NCBI GenBank assembly: GCA_047639615.1
Contig: JBLIOL010000327.1
Span: forward strand, 1-5,962
From: CAYWNK01 sp047639615
Lineage (GTDB): Bacteria > Planctomycetota > UBA1135 > GCA-002686595
DNA: 5,962 nucleotides
Direction: 5' to 3'
Shown: piece by piece, positions 1-5,962 of the stretch
Position numbering within the stretch: position 1 is the stretch's first letter
How the letters are laid out: every line of letters starts with the position of its first letter
Notes under the pieces: generated by a model
Told to the model about the DNA's origin: nothing
What the model saw: only the letters and a program-made list of their open reading frames with translations
The model's database searches: none
Program-made: the position numbers and the translations under genes

Positions 1-657
1 TGCTTCCAGGGGCTCGTAGAGAAAGTTCGCGAGGTTTTGGCTCGAGTACTTACCGGGCACGTGCGTCAGGCCCACGTGGCCGGCGAAGGTGTCCGGGGTG
101 CGGCCGTCTACGAATGCGGACCGGCGTGCGCCGTGGCAGACCACGCAGCCCACGCGGTGGTAGAGCGACGCGCCGCGCTCGGGGCTGGACTCCGAGCTTG
201 CGGGCGGGCTTGCTGCGGACTGGGCGCGTTGCACCAGAAAGTGCGTGAGGGCATCGGCGATCACCACGCGCTTCTGGCCTGAGTTGCCGGCGAGCATGTC
301 GGGCATTTTTGTGCCCGGTTGGACCGTGCGCGGATTGGCGAGGAAGTGGCGCAGATATTCCGGCCGCACGCGCGCGCCGACTTGTGCGAGGTCGGGTCCT
401 GGGGCCTCTGGCATGGCGCTCGCGGGCAGGTCCATGTGGCACGCCCCGCAGCGCAATTCCTGCAGGAGCACCCGGCCGACTTCGAGTGGGCTTACGTCGC
501 GATTCCCGGGCAGGCCGTGTTCGAGTGGGCTTACGCCGTCGTTCACGTGCAGGCCGGGTACTACGGGTGCTTGGGCGAGGCTGCTGCCGGCGCTGATTGT
601 GCAGACCACTAGCGAGCGAAGGAGGGCGCGAAGTGCGGGCGGCGTCGGCTTACTCAT
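1..657 (-). CDS. Secreted di-haem c-type cytochrome, partial (C-terminus beyond left edge)
   Basis: The frame is open from the ATG at 657 to the window edge, giving 219 residues. Residues 1-30 form a clear Sec signal peptide: basic residues at K3, R10 and R14, a hydrophobic stretch, and an AQA cleavage site near residue 30. The first haem motif is CGACH at residues 70-74 (436-450), followed by a conserved-looking block with PGPDL (87-90) and TKMPDM (116-121), where M118 is the likely sixth haem ligand. A flexible Ala/Ser/Pro linker (about 145-160) leads to a second motif, CVVCH, at 171-175 (133-147). The block GLTHVPGKYSSQNLANFLYEP then resembles planctomycete-type cytochrome domains. The axial ligand of the second haem must lie beyond the edge. 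The likely role is periplasmic electron transfer, or the haem part of a larger multidomain secreted protein; the partner is unknown. No Shine-Dalgarno sequence is visible before the ATG. It is divergent from the gene at 723. Confidence 0.85.
   Translation of the reverse strand, partial: MSKPTPPALRALLRSLVVCTISAGSSLAQAPVVPGLHVNDGVSPLEHGLPGNRDVSPLEVGRVLLQELRCGACHMDLPASAMPEAPGPDLAQVGARVRPEYLRHFLANPRTVQPGTKMPDMLAGNSGQKRVVIADALTHFLVQRAQSAASPPASSESSPERGASLYHRVGCVVCHGARRSAFVDGRTPDTFAGHVGLTHVPGKYSSQNLANFLYEPLEA
481..535. repeat. 16-bp direct repeat within the cytochrome gene
   Basis: The 16-mer TTCGAGTGGGCTTACG occurs at 481-496 and again at 520-535, a period of 39 bp (13 codons). On the coding strand both copies read in the same frame and encode VSPLE (residues 42-46 and 55-59), just before the first haem motif. 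It looks like a small in-frame duplication of the segment joining the signal peptide to the haem domain. No function is evident. Confidence 0.75.
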
Positions 658-722
658 GCCAAGAGAGTAAGGGCTCGAAGAGAAACTCGCCGCGAATCCT
701 TGCGGCGCTCTATCCTGGAGGC
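658..722. promoter_or_regulatory. Divergent intergenic region with dyad and two promoter-like boxes
   Basis: These 65 bp separate the starts of two divergent genes, so both promoters must lie here or inside the genes. A dyad is visible: CGCCGC at 688-693 and its reverse complement GCGGCG at 702-707, separated by 8 nt. On the plus strand TATCCT (711-716) stands 6 nt before the ATG at 723. On the minus strand TACTCT (669-664) stands 6 nt before the ATG at 657. Both fit a TAnnnT -10 consensus, and the spacing would give leaderless or nearly leaderless transcripts. No TTGACA-like -35 is present at the expected distance; that position holds the dyad instead. The dyad could be an operator shared by both genes. 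This is inference from layout alone, and short motifs like these occur by chance. Confidence 0.35.
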
Positions 723-2909
723 ATGACTTTGCTCTGTCTCCCGTTGCTCGTGGCCCTCATGCCCGGTCTTGTTCAGGACGTGCCCGTCGTCATCGATGTT
801 TGGGCGGTGGCGGTGGCTGAAGCTCCGGAGGCATTGCGCGAGGACTTTGCCTACTTGGTGGAGCACATGCCTCGCCGCGACCGTGAGGGGCTAAGGCCTG
901 CGCGGTTGTTAGAGGAAGTGCGCTTGGCCCACGTGGCGCGCGCGGCCGTGCCCTGGGGTGCGGACTTGCCCATGGAGGTGTGGCGCAACGAAGTGCTGCC
1001 CTACTGCCACGTGAACGAAGATCGAGATCCCATGCGTGGCGAATTGCAGGCGCGCTTCTTGGAGCGCGCGGTGGCGTGCAAAAGCTCCGGCGAGGCTGCG
1101 CTAATGCTCAACTCGACGCTCTTCGGCGAGTTGGGTGTGCGCTATTCCACGGAGCGCGAGCGCGCTGATCAGTCGAGCAAGCGCACGGTGGAGACAGGCA
1201 TCGCCTCCTGTACGGGGCTTTCGATCCTGCTGGCGGATACTTGCCGCTCGGTGGGCGTGCCGGCACGCTTGGCGGGCATCGCTAGCTGGGTGAACAAGTC
1301 GGGCAACCACACTTGGGTGGAGATCTGGGACGGCCAGGACTGGCGCTTCTTGGGTGCGGCAGAGCCGGATGCTAAGGGGCTCGATCACACCTGGTTCCAG
1401 GGCGATGCGAGCTTGGCGCAGGCGGGTTCGGTGCGGCACGGGATCTGGGCCGTGAGCTATGGGGAGACGGCCGATCGCTTTCCCCTGGTGTGGCTGCCGG
1501 GTCAGGACTACGTGAGCGGCGTGGATGTGACCGAGCGCTATGCGGCAAGCGAAGCCAGCGAGCAGTTCCGCTTGAGCGTGGTTGTCCGGGATTCTGCGGA
1601 CTCACGAATGGCAGAGAGCATTGAGGTGCGCGCGGTTGGGGACCCGCCGCGGCGCTACACGGGGCGCAGTCGTGATGAGTCGGCCGACACCAATGACGTG
1701 GCGACCTTCCTGCTACCCCTGGAGCGGGTGTGGGTGGTGAGCGCAGCTGGGAGTGAGGTGACGGTGGATACGCAGGCCGATCAAGGCGCTGTGGAGCTGC
1801 GTGTGGGTCCGGATGAGAGGCAGCTGGGTGCCTGGTTGAGCAGCGATCCGGCAGAGCTACGGCGCGTGCTCTGGGAACAGTTCGCCCGCAGCGCGGAAGC
1901 ACTCGGTCTGCTGGCCGATCTGCAGGGCGACTTGGTGCGTACGTCGGATCGCACGAGTCCCTTCGTGGTGCGCGAGGTCGGGGTCAAGCCCGAGTCGGGC
2001 TGGCCGCTTGTGATCGCCATGCATGGGGGCGGTGGTGCGCCCCAGGAACTGAACGACAGTCAGTGGCGCCACATGCAGATCTACTACAAGGATCACCCGG
2101 AGGTGATGGGCTATCGCTACATGGCTCTGCGCGCGCCGAACAACTCTTGGAACGGCTTCTACGACGATGCCATCGCGGCGCTCATTCGGCGTTTGGTATT
2201 GGCGCAGGTGCTCTACGAGGAGGTGGACCCGAACGCGGTGCACGCCATCGGGTACTCGCACGGTGGCTACGGCGCCTTTGTGATCGGGCCCAAGTTGCCG
2301 GACCTGTTTGCTAGCGTGCACTCCTCCGCAGCGGCGGGAACGGGCGGGGAGACGAAGATCGCGAACCTCTTCGCCCTGAACTTCTCGTGCATGGTGGGCG
2401 AGTTGGATACTTCCTACGGACGCATGGAGCGCTGCAAGCAGTTCGCTGCCTCTATGCTCGAGCTGGCGGCGGCCAACCCCGGGCTCTATCCGGCGAGGAC
2501 GGAGATCATCGCGGGCAATGGACACGGCGGGCTGCCGGACCGTGACCTACTGGTGCGTCAGCTGCCCCTGCGCCGGGAGCTGCTTCCCAAGACTGTGATC
2601 TGGGAGCCCTCGGGCGCGGATGTGGGCGAGCAGTACTGGGTTTCGATCGATGCGCCTGCCGACGGTCAGCGGGTGGAGGCGCGCATCGATGGACAGCGCC
2701 TGGAACTCAAGACCACCGCAGTGAAGGGACTCAGCCTATGGCTGGACGAGCGCCTGGTGGACCTGAACAAGCCCTTGAAGCTGGTGGTTGACGGGGTGGA
2801 GTCGAGCGTGACTCTGGAGCCCAGCGTCGCCAACGCGCGCGCATCCCTGGCGCGCTGGCACGACCCCGAGCGCATCTTCAGTGTGCGCGTGAAGGTGACG
2901 ATTCCCTGA
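723..2909 (+). CDS. Exported transglutaminase-like / alpha-beta hydrolase fusion protein
   Basis: A 728-residue product. Residues 1-18 are hydrophobic and probably an export signal, though without a basic N-terminus. Residues about 30-260 match bacterial transglutaminase-like (papain-fold) proteins: Cys163 in ASCTGLSILLADTC, the GVPARLAG motif (178-185), His196 in NHTWVEIW, and acidic E214/D216 in GAAEPD as the probable third catalytic position. Residues about 280-362 look like a beta-sandwich linker. Residues about 415-620 form a serine alpha/beta hydrolase of the esterase/S9 type: oxyanion motif HGGGG (434-438), nucleophile Ser512 in GYSHGGYG, Asp562 in GELDTSYG and His601 in GNGHGG. Residues about 625-728 form a further beta-rich domain. 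The likely role is cleavage of peptide or ester bonds in imported or envelope material; the substrate is unknown. The ATG is chosen because the codons before it include many that are rare elsewhere in the gene (AGA, CGA, TCA, AGT, CTT). GGAGG at 717-721 is only 1 nt from it, so an in-frame GTG at 633 with GGAGG 7 nt upstream remains possible. Confidence 0.85.
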   Translation: MTLLCLPLLVALMPGLVQDVPVVIDVWAVAVAEAPEALREDFAYLVEHMPRRDREGLRPARLLEEVRLAHVARAAVPWGADLPMEVWRNEVLPYCHVNEDRDPMRGELQARFLERAVACKSSGEAALMLNSTLFGELGVRYSTERERADQSSKRTVETGIASCTGLSILLADTCRSVGVPARLAGIASWVNKSGNHTWVEIWDGQDWRFLGAAEPDAKGLDHTWFQGDASLAQAGSVRHGIWAVSYGETADRFPLVWLPGQDYVSGVDVTERYAASEASEQFRLSVVVRDSADSRMAESIEVRAVGDPPRRYTGRSRDESADTNDVATFLLPLERVWVVSAAGSEVTVDTQADQGAVELRVGPDERQLGAWLSSDPAELRRVLWEQFARSAEALGLLADLQGDLVRTSDRTSPFVVREVGVKPESGWPLVIAMHGGGGAPQELNDSQWRHMQIYYKDHPEVMGYRYMALRAPNNSWNGFYDDAIAALIRRLVLAQVLYEEVDPNAVHAIGYSHGGYGAFVIGPKLPDLFASVHSSAAAGTGGETKIANLFALNFSCMVGELDTSYGRMERCKQFAASMLELAAANPGLYPARTEIIAGNGHGGLPDRDLLVRQLPLRRELLPKTVIWEPSGADVGEQYWVSIDAPADGQRVEARIDGQRLELKTTAVKGLSLWLDERLVDLNKPLKLVVDGVESSVTLEPSVANARASLARWHDPERIFSVRVKVTIP

Positions 2910-2913
2910 GGGC

Positions 2914-3519
2914 TTACTCGGGCTTGGCCTCGGACCCTTCTTCAGCTAGATAGCGGTTGAAGAAGGGGACTTGGGCACCGATGAAGACGACGCTTAGGAC
3001 CGGCATGCCGATGGTCTTGAAGGTGGTCCAGTCGTCCACGGAGAGGCCGCGGCGGAGGGCTTCGTTCAGCAGCGAGAGGAATACGAACCAGATGCCGAAG
3101 CGCAGGGTCAGCGTGCGCCAGGCTTCGCCTGGCATGTTGATCTGCGGACCGAAGATGGTCTTGAGGAAGATCTTGCCGCGGGCCAGACCGATCAGGAGGA
3201 TCGCGGCGAAGAGCGCGTTCACCAGGGTCGGCTTGATCATGATGAACAGCTCGCTGTCCAGGTAGATCGTCAGGCCGCCGAGGATCAGCACGAAGACCGC
3301 TGTGATCAAGGGCACCGTGGGCCAGCGCCGCTCGAGCACGCGGCTGGCGATGACGGCGATGGTGATCGCCACCATGAAGGCGATCGTAGCCCAGTACAGA
3401 CCACTGAGACGTTCGGTGAAGCGCTGGGTGATGAAGAAGACGAGCAAGGGGCCAAACTCGATGGCCATCTTGACCATGGGGCTGGCCTTGTGTTCTTCGG
3501 GGGCTTGGGCGTCGGTCAT
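2914..3519 (-). CDS. yciB: YciB/IspZ-family inner membrane protein
   Basis: A 201-residue polytopic membrane protein with probable membrane segments near residues 17-33, 41-60, 68-87, 97-113, 137-154 and 169-186. Family-typical blocks are visible in order: EFGPLLVFF (21-29), GGLTIYL (81-87), FIMIKPTLVNALFA (92-105), W134, LNEALR (151-156), VDDWTTFK (161-168) and a final hydrophobic helix. Escherichia coli YciB is about 180 residues; this one adds a hydrophilic N-terminus and a short acidic C-terminal tail. YciB (IspZ in Shigella, first named for an intracellular septation defect) is known as an inner membrane protein linked to envelope integrity and to cell elongation and division proteins; its biochemical activity is not settled. 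The ATG overlaps the TGA of the upstream peptidase gene by four bases (ATGA), and no Shine-Dalgarno sequence precedes it, so translation is probably coupled. The stop codon lies 4 bp from that of the convergent gene. Confidence 0.9.
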   Translation of the reverse strand: MTDAQAPEEHKASPMVKMAIEFGPLLVFFITQRFTERLSGLYWATIAFMVAITIAVIASRVLERRWPTVPLITAVFVLILGGLTIYLDSELFIMIKPTLVNALFAAILLIGLARGKIFLKTIFGPQINMPGEAWRTLTLRFGIWFVFLSLLNEALRRGLSVDDWTTFKTIGMPVLSVVFIGAQVPFFNRYLAEEGSEAKPE

Positions 3520-5962
3520 CGCTTGTCTTGGTATTCGTCGGTGGCTGGTTCGAAGCCGAATTCCCGGCCCTTGTCGAGGGCCGGGATGCCGTGGGTCATC
3601 CAGGCGGGGGCAGGCGCGTCCAGCAGGTAGTGGTCGAAGAACTGGCCCATGCGTAGGGCGTAGTCGCGGCGGTGAGCATAGCGTCCGATGCCGTGGCCTT
3701 CATTGTTGTAGTTGAACAGCCAGGCTTCCCGGTCCAGGCGGCGTAGGGCCACGAAGAGCTCGATGCCCTGATACCAGGGCACGGCGCCGTCCTTGTCGTT
3801 GTGCAGGATCACCAGCGGCGTATGGACCTCGTCCGCGAAGAAGATCGGCGAGTTCTCCACGTAGCGCGGGGTCTCTTCCCAGAGGCTGCCGCCGATGCGG
3901 CTCTGGGTGGCTTCGTACTGGAACATGCGGCTCATGCCCGAGGCCCAGCGGATGCCGCCGTAGGCGCTGGTCATGTTGCTGACGGGGGCGCCGGCGACGG
4001 CGGCGGCGAACATCTCCGTGCGCGTGACCAGGTGCGCGATCTGGTAGCCGCCCCAGGAGTGGCCCTGCACGCCGATGCGCGCGGGATCTACCAGGCCCGC
4101 GTCGATCAGCGAGGTGATGCCGGGCAGGACCGCGTGCTCGCAACTTTGGCCCGGGTAGCCCACGCGGTAGGGAATGTCGGGCACGAAGATCATGTAGCCG
4201 CGGCTCAAGTAGGAGGCGTAGCGCACGGTGGAGCGGCTGGGGATGGGCGCGTTGTGTCGGTGCAGGTTGTCCGAGTTGCGCTCGTAGAAGTAGACCAGTA
4301 GCGGGTAGCGCTTGCTTTGATCCCAGTCGTCGGGCTTGTAGAGCAGGCCTTCGAGGGCTTGGCCGTCGGTGCCGGTCCAGCGCATGAGGTCGACGCTGCC
4401 CCAGGCGAAGTCCGCCACTTGGGGGTTGCTCGCGGAGAGCTGGCGCGGCGCGCGCACGTCGTTGTCGCTGGCCCAGAGATCGGGCGAGACGCGGTAGCTC
4501 TCGCGGGTGAAGAGCAGCCGCTCGGCCTCGGCTGCACGGGTCGGGCGGCCCAGGCGCTCGGGGCCCATGTGGAGGATCTCGGGCAGGCCACGTTCCAGGA
4601 AGCTCGCGCGCCAGAAGCCTGAGTCGCGGCTGCCCGTGTTCACACCGCCTAGGTCGATGGCGGAGAGCAACAGGGGCTCAGTGGGGTCGAGCGCAGGTTC
4701 CTTCGGGTCGAGGCGCAGGCCGCGCAGGCGCACGCCACGCGCGCGCCCTTCGCCAGCGGTCAGGCACCAGGCGGCCGCTGCGCCGGTGGGATCGACGACC
4801 CAAACGTCAAATTGGTCGTAGACCAAGAGCGCTAGGTCGCCGCCGAGCCAGGCGCCGAGGCCGTAGGGCTGGGAGGCTTGGGGGCGATCCATCAAGGGAT
4901 CCCAGAGCCCGTGGGGGATGCTGCTACCCAGGTCGACGGGACCGCGGTCATCGGCGCTGTCCAAGGCTTGTGCAAACCAGGTGCGCGCGTCCGGGTCCCA
5001 CCAGGTCACGAACTGCCCGCCACTGGAGAGGCCCGCGCGAGCGTGGCTGCCGAGCTTCCTGCGTGCGCCGCTTTGCACGTGAACGGCCACCAGGTCGCGC
5101 GGTTGGTCGGGCTTCCAGGAGCTGGCGCGCCGGTAGGGCAGGTCGGAGACGCCCAGGGCGTAAGCGCTGCGATCGTGGTCGCCTAGGCGAATGGAGGGCA
5201 GGTCGGGGCTTCCCAGTTGGACCACAGCGGCGGCGCTCTGGTCCAAGGGGACTGCGGCCAGGTGCGTGCGCTCGCGGTCGGCACCAAGCTGCACCAGTTG
5301 CTGCGGCTGCAGGCGCGTGTCGCGCCAGTTCCAGAGGTCGAGGGTCACCTTCTCATCGGCGAAGGGCGGCTCGGGGTCTTCCTCGGGGGCGGCGGCGGAG
5401 CCAAAGAGCAGTCGCTCCGCGCCGCGGCTGAAGTGCGGCGTGCGGTTGGGAGAAGGGCACCAACCGGCGGGCAGGCCGGGGCTGCCGAGGGCGGCCATGG
5501 GGCGCGCGCTGGGCTGTGCGTTGAGGGCTGTGTGGTAGAGGATCCAGGCCGGGGCGGGTGCCATCCAATCGGCGGAGTTCGAGAGGAAGGCCAAGTGCCC
5601 GGAGTCCTCGTCGAAGGCCAGCTTGCGCGCGTCGCCCTCGCCTTCGAGTAGGGCCATGGGATCGCCGACGCCGAGCTGCCAAAGCCAGACGCCGTCGCCG
5701 CCGTCGGCCTTGGTGCTGGTGGTCCAGGCGAGCCAGGCGCCGTCGGGGCTGAAGCGGTACTCGCTGACGTTCTCTAGGCGGTGGCGCTGGCTGCTTAGGA
5801 AGTTTTGCAGCACGAGGGTCAGGCCCTTGTCGCGCTTGCGCTTGTCGCGTTTGCGCTCGGAGTCGCTCAGCTTGCTCTTGCGCTTGGCGTCGTCCTTGTC
5901 CTTGTCCTTCTCCTTGTCCTTCCAAGGATCTTCCTGTACGCGGTAGGCGAACCAGTCGCCGC
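3516..5962 (-). CDS. S9 (prolyl oligopeptidase) family serine peptidase, 5' partial
   Basis: The frame is open to the right edge: 814 residues are visible, numbered here from the first full codon (5960-5958). A GTG at 5813 could start an ORF, but coding-type sequence continues upstream of it (WFAYRVQEDPW), so it is not taken as the start. The N-terminal part is a probable beta-propeller with family blocks such as YRFSPDGAWLAW, DLWNWRD (from 208) and YDQFDVW (381-387). It is interrupted by a Lys/Asp/Arg-rich linker at residues 14-45. The catalytic domain spans about 524-780 and keeps a full triad: Ser635 in GHSWGGY (4058-4056), Asp724 in NDKDGAVPW (3791-3789) and His756 in NNEGHG (3695-3693). 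The blocks APVSNMTSAYGGIRW and MSRMFQYEATQSRIGGSLWE are typical of large bacterial S9 peptidases. Expected role: serine peptidase acting on short peptides, with the propeller restricting access. Such proteins are often exported, but the signal region is out of view. It is followed without a gap by yciB. Confidence 0.93.
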   Translation of the reverse strand, partial: GDWFAYRVQEDPWKDKEKDKDKDDAKRKSKLSDSERKRDKRKRDKGLTLVLQNFLSSQRHRLENVSEYRFSPDGAWLAWTTSTKADGGDGVWLWQLGVGDPMALLEGEGDARKLAFDEDSGHLAFLSNSADWMAPAPAWILYHTALNAQPSARPMAALGSPGLPAGWCPSPNRTPHFSRGAERLLFGSAAAPEEDPEPPFADEKVTLDLWNWRDTRLQPQQLVQLGADRERTHLAAVPLDQSAAAVVQLGSPDLPSIRLGDHDRSAYALGVSDLPYRRASSWKPDQPRDLVAVHVQSGARRKLGSHARAGLSSGGQFVTWWDPDARTWFAQALDSADDRGPVDLGSSIPHGLWDPLMDRPQASQPYGLGAWLGGDLALLVYDQFDVWVVDPTGAAAAWCLTAGEGRARGVRLRGLRLDPKEPALDPTEPLLLSAIDLGGVNTGSRDSGFWRASFLERGLPEILHMGPERLGRPTRAAEAERLLFTRESYRVSPDLWASDNDVRAPRQLSASNPQVADFAWGSVDLMRWTGTDGQALEGLLYKPDDWDQSKRYPLLVYFYERNSDNLHRHNAPIPSRSTVRYASYLSRGYMIFVPDIPYRVGYPGQSCEHAVLPGITSLIDAGLVDPARIGVQGHSWGGYQIAHLVTRTEMFAAAVAGAPVSNMTSAYGGIRWASGMSRMFQYEATQSRIGGSLWEETPRYVENSPIFFADEVHTPLVILHNDKDGAVPWYQGIELFVALRRLDREAWLFNYNNEGHGIGRYAHRRDYALRMGQFFDHYLLDAPAPAWMTHGIPALDKGREFGFEPATDEYQDKR
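3562..3586 (-). other. Perfect 10-bp inverted repeat (hairpin) shortly before yciB start
   Basis: TCCCGGCCCT at 3562-3571 is the exact reverse complement of AGGGCCGGGA at 3577-3586, leaving a 5-nt loop. In the minus-strand transcript this forms a GC-rich hairpin inside the last codons of the S9 gene (encoding IPALDKGRE), ending 42 nt before the yciB ATG. No U-run follows, so it does not look like an intrinsic terminator. It could set mRNA stability or moderate coupling into yciB, or be an incidental product of GC-rich coding sequence. Confidence 0.45.
5826..5855 (-). repeat. Two 15-bp tandem units encoding RKRDK twice
   Basis: Two adjacent 15-bp units (5826-5840 and 5841-5855) differ at a single base, C at 5835 versus T at 5850. 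Read on the minus strand they encode RKRDK-RKRDK inside the charged linker of the S9 peptidase. The near identity suggests a recent in-frame duplication; the single difference is synonymous (AAG/AAA). Confidence 0.8.
5892..5921 (-). repeat. Hexanucleotide tandem repeat, five units, encoding (K-D/E)5
   Basis: On the plus strand five hexamers follow each other: GTCCTT three times, CTCCTT once, GTCCTT once. On the coding strand they give KD-KE-KD-KD-KD in the charged linker of the S9 peptidase. A 6-bp unit keeps the frame whatever the copy number, so slippage would change linker length without inactivating the gene. Confidence 0.8.

Noticed and set aside
37..612. Several plus-strand frames within the first 600 bases
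   Set aside because: All lie opposite the cytochrome gene, which has a signal peptide and two haem motifs; none of these frames shows a domain or a convincing product.
1857..2525. Open minus-strand frame of 222 codons opposite the hydrolase domain
   Set aside because: Its product is His/Arg/Val-rich with no recognisable motif, and the plus-strand frame there has clear catalytic motifs. Long antisense frames are expected in GC-rich coding DNA.
3801..4301. Open plus-strand frame of 166 codons opposite the S9 catalytic domain
   Set aside because: The composition (Ala/Gly/Val/His/Asp) is typical of an antisense shadow, and the minus-strand frame contains the conserved S9 nucleophile region.
4663..4740. 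LDPKEP and LDPTEP occurring close together in the S9 peptidase
   Set aside because: The underlying DNA is not closely repeated and the motif is short, so it gives no evidence of duplication or function.
5353..5925. Minus-strand frame of 190 codons, very rich in Arg and Gln
   Set aside because: It is a shifted reading of the S9 peptidase gene, low in complexity and without motifs; the in-frame propeller sequence explains the region.
1..5962. Search for CRISPR arrays, tRNA or rRNA genes, transposases, integrases, toxin-antitoxin pairs and intrinsic terminators
   Set aside because: No regularly spaced repeats, RNA gene signatures, terminal inverted repeats, mobile-element proteins or hairpin-plus-U-tract were seen; coding sequence of four genes covers nearly all of the window.

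Overview
The window looks like ordinary chromosomal DNA from a GC-rich bacterium, most likely of the Planctomycetota or a related environmental lineage. This is an inference from protein style. The di-haem secreted cytochrome with a 'PGKYSSQNLANFLYEP' block, the transglutaminase-like/alpha-beta hydrolase fusion and the large S9 peptidase all resemble families I associate with planctomycetes and neighbours. No rRNA, tRNA or other strict taxonomic marker is present. I see no mobile element, integrase, CRISPR array, tRNA or phage gene.

Layout: four genes fill almost the whole window. (1) Positions 1-657, minus strand: the N-terminal 219 residues of a secreted c-type cytochrome with two CxxCH haem motifs; it runs off the left edge. 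(2) Positions 658-722: a 65-bp divergent intergenic region with a GC-rich dyad and TAnnnT boxes 6 nt before both start codons. (3) Positions 723-2909, plus strand: a predicted exported 728-residue protein joining a transglutaminase-like domain to a serine alpha/beta hydrolase, with intact-looking catalytic residues in both. (4) Positions 2910-2913: four bases between convergent stop codons. (5) Positions 2914-3519, minus strand: a YciB/IspZ-family polytopic membrane protein. (6) Positions 3516-5962, minus strand: a large S9 (prolyl oligopeptidase) family peptidase whose 5' end lies beyond the right edge. Its TGA overlaps the yciB ATG as ATGA.

Working together: the S9 peptidase and yciB form a tightly coupled pair on the minus strand. 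The cytochrome and the transglutaminase/hydrolase gene are divergent and may share regulation. Three of the four products are predicted or likely to act outside the cytoplasm (the S9 signal peptide is not in view), and two are probable hydrolases of peptides or esters. That fits a heterotroph with much envelope or extracellular degradation, but nothing here proves a shared pathway. I do not see convincing evidence of an undescribed system. The most checkable oddities are the domain fusion, the coupling of yciB to a peptidase with a hairpin just before the yciB start, the mirrored promoter-like layout of the divergent region, and the hexamer/15-mer repeats in the lysine-rich linker of the peptidase.
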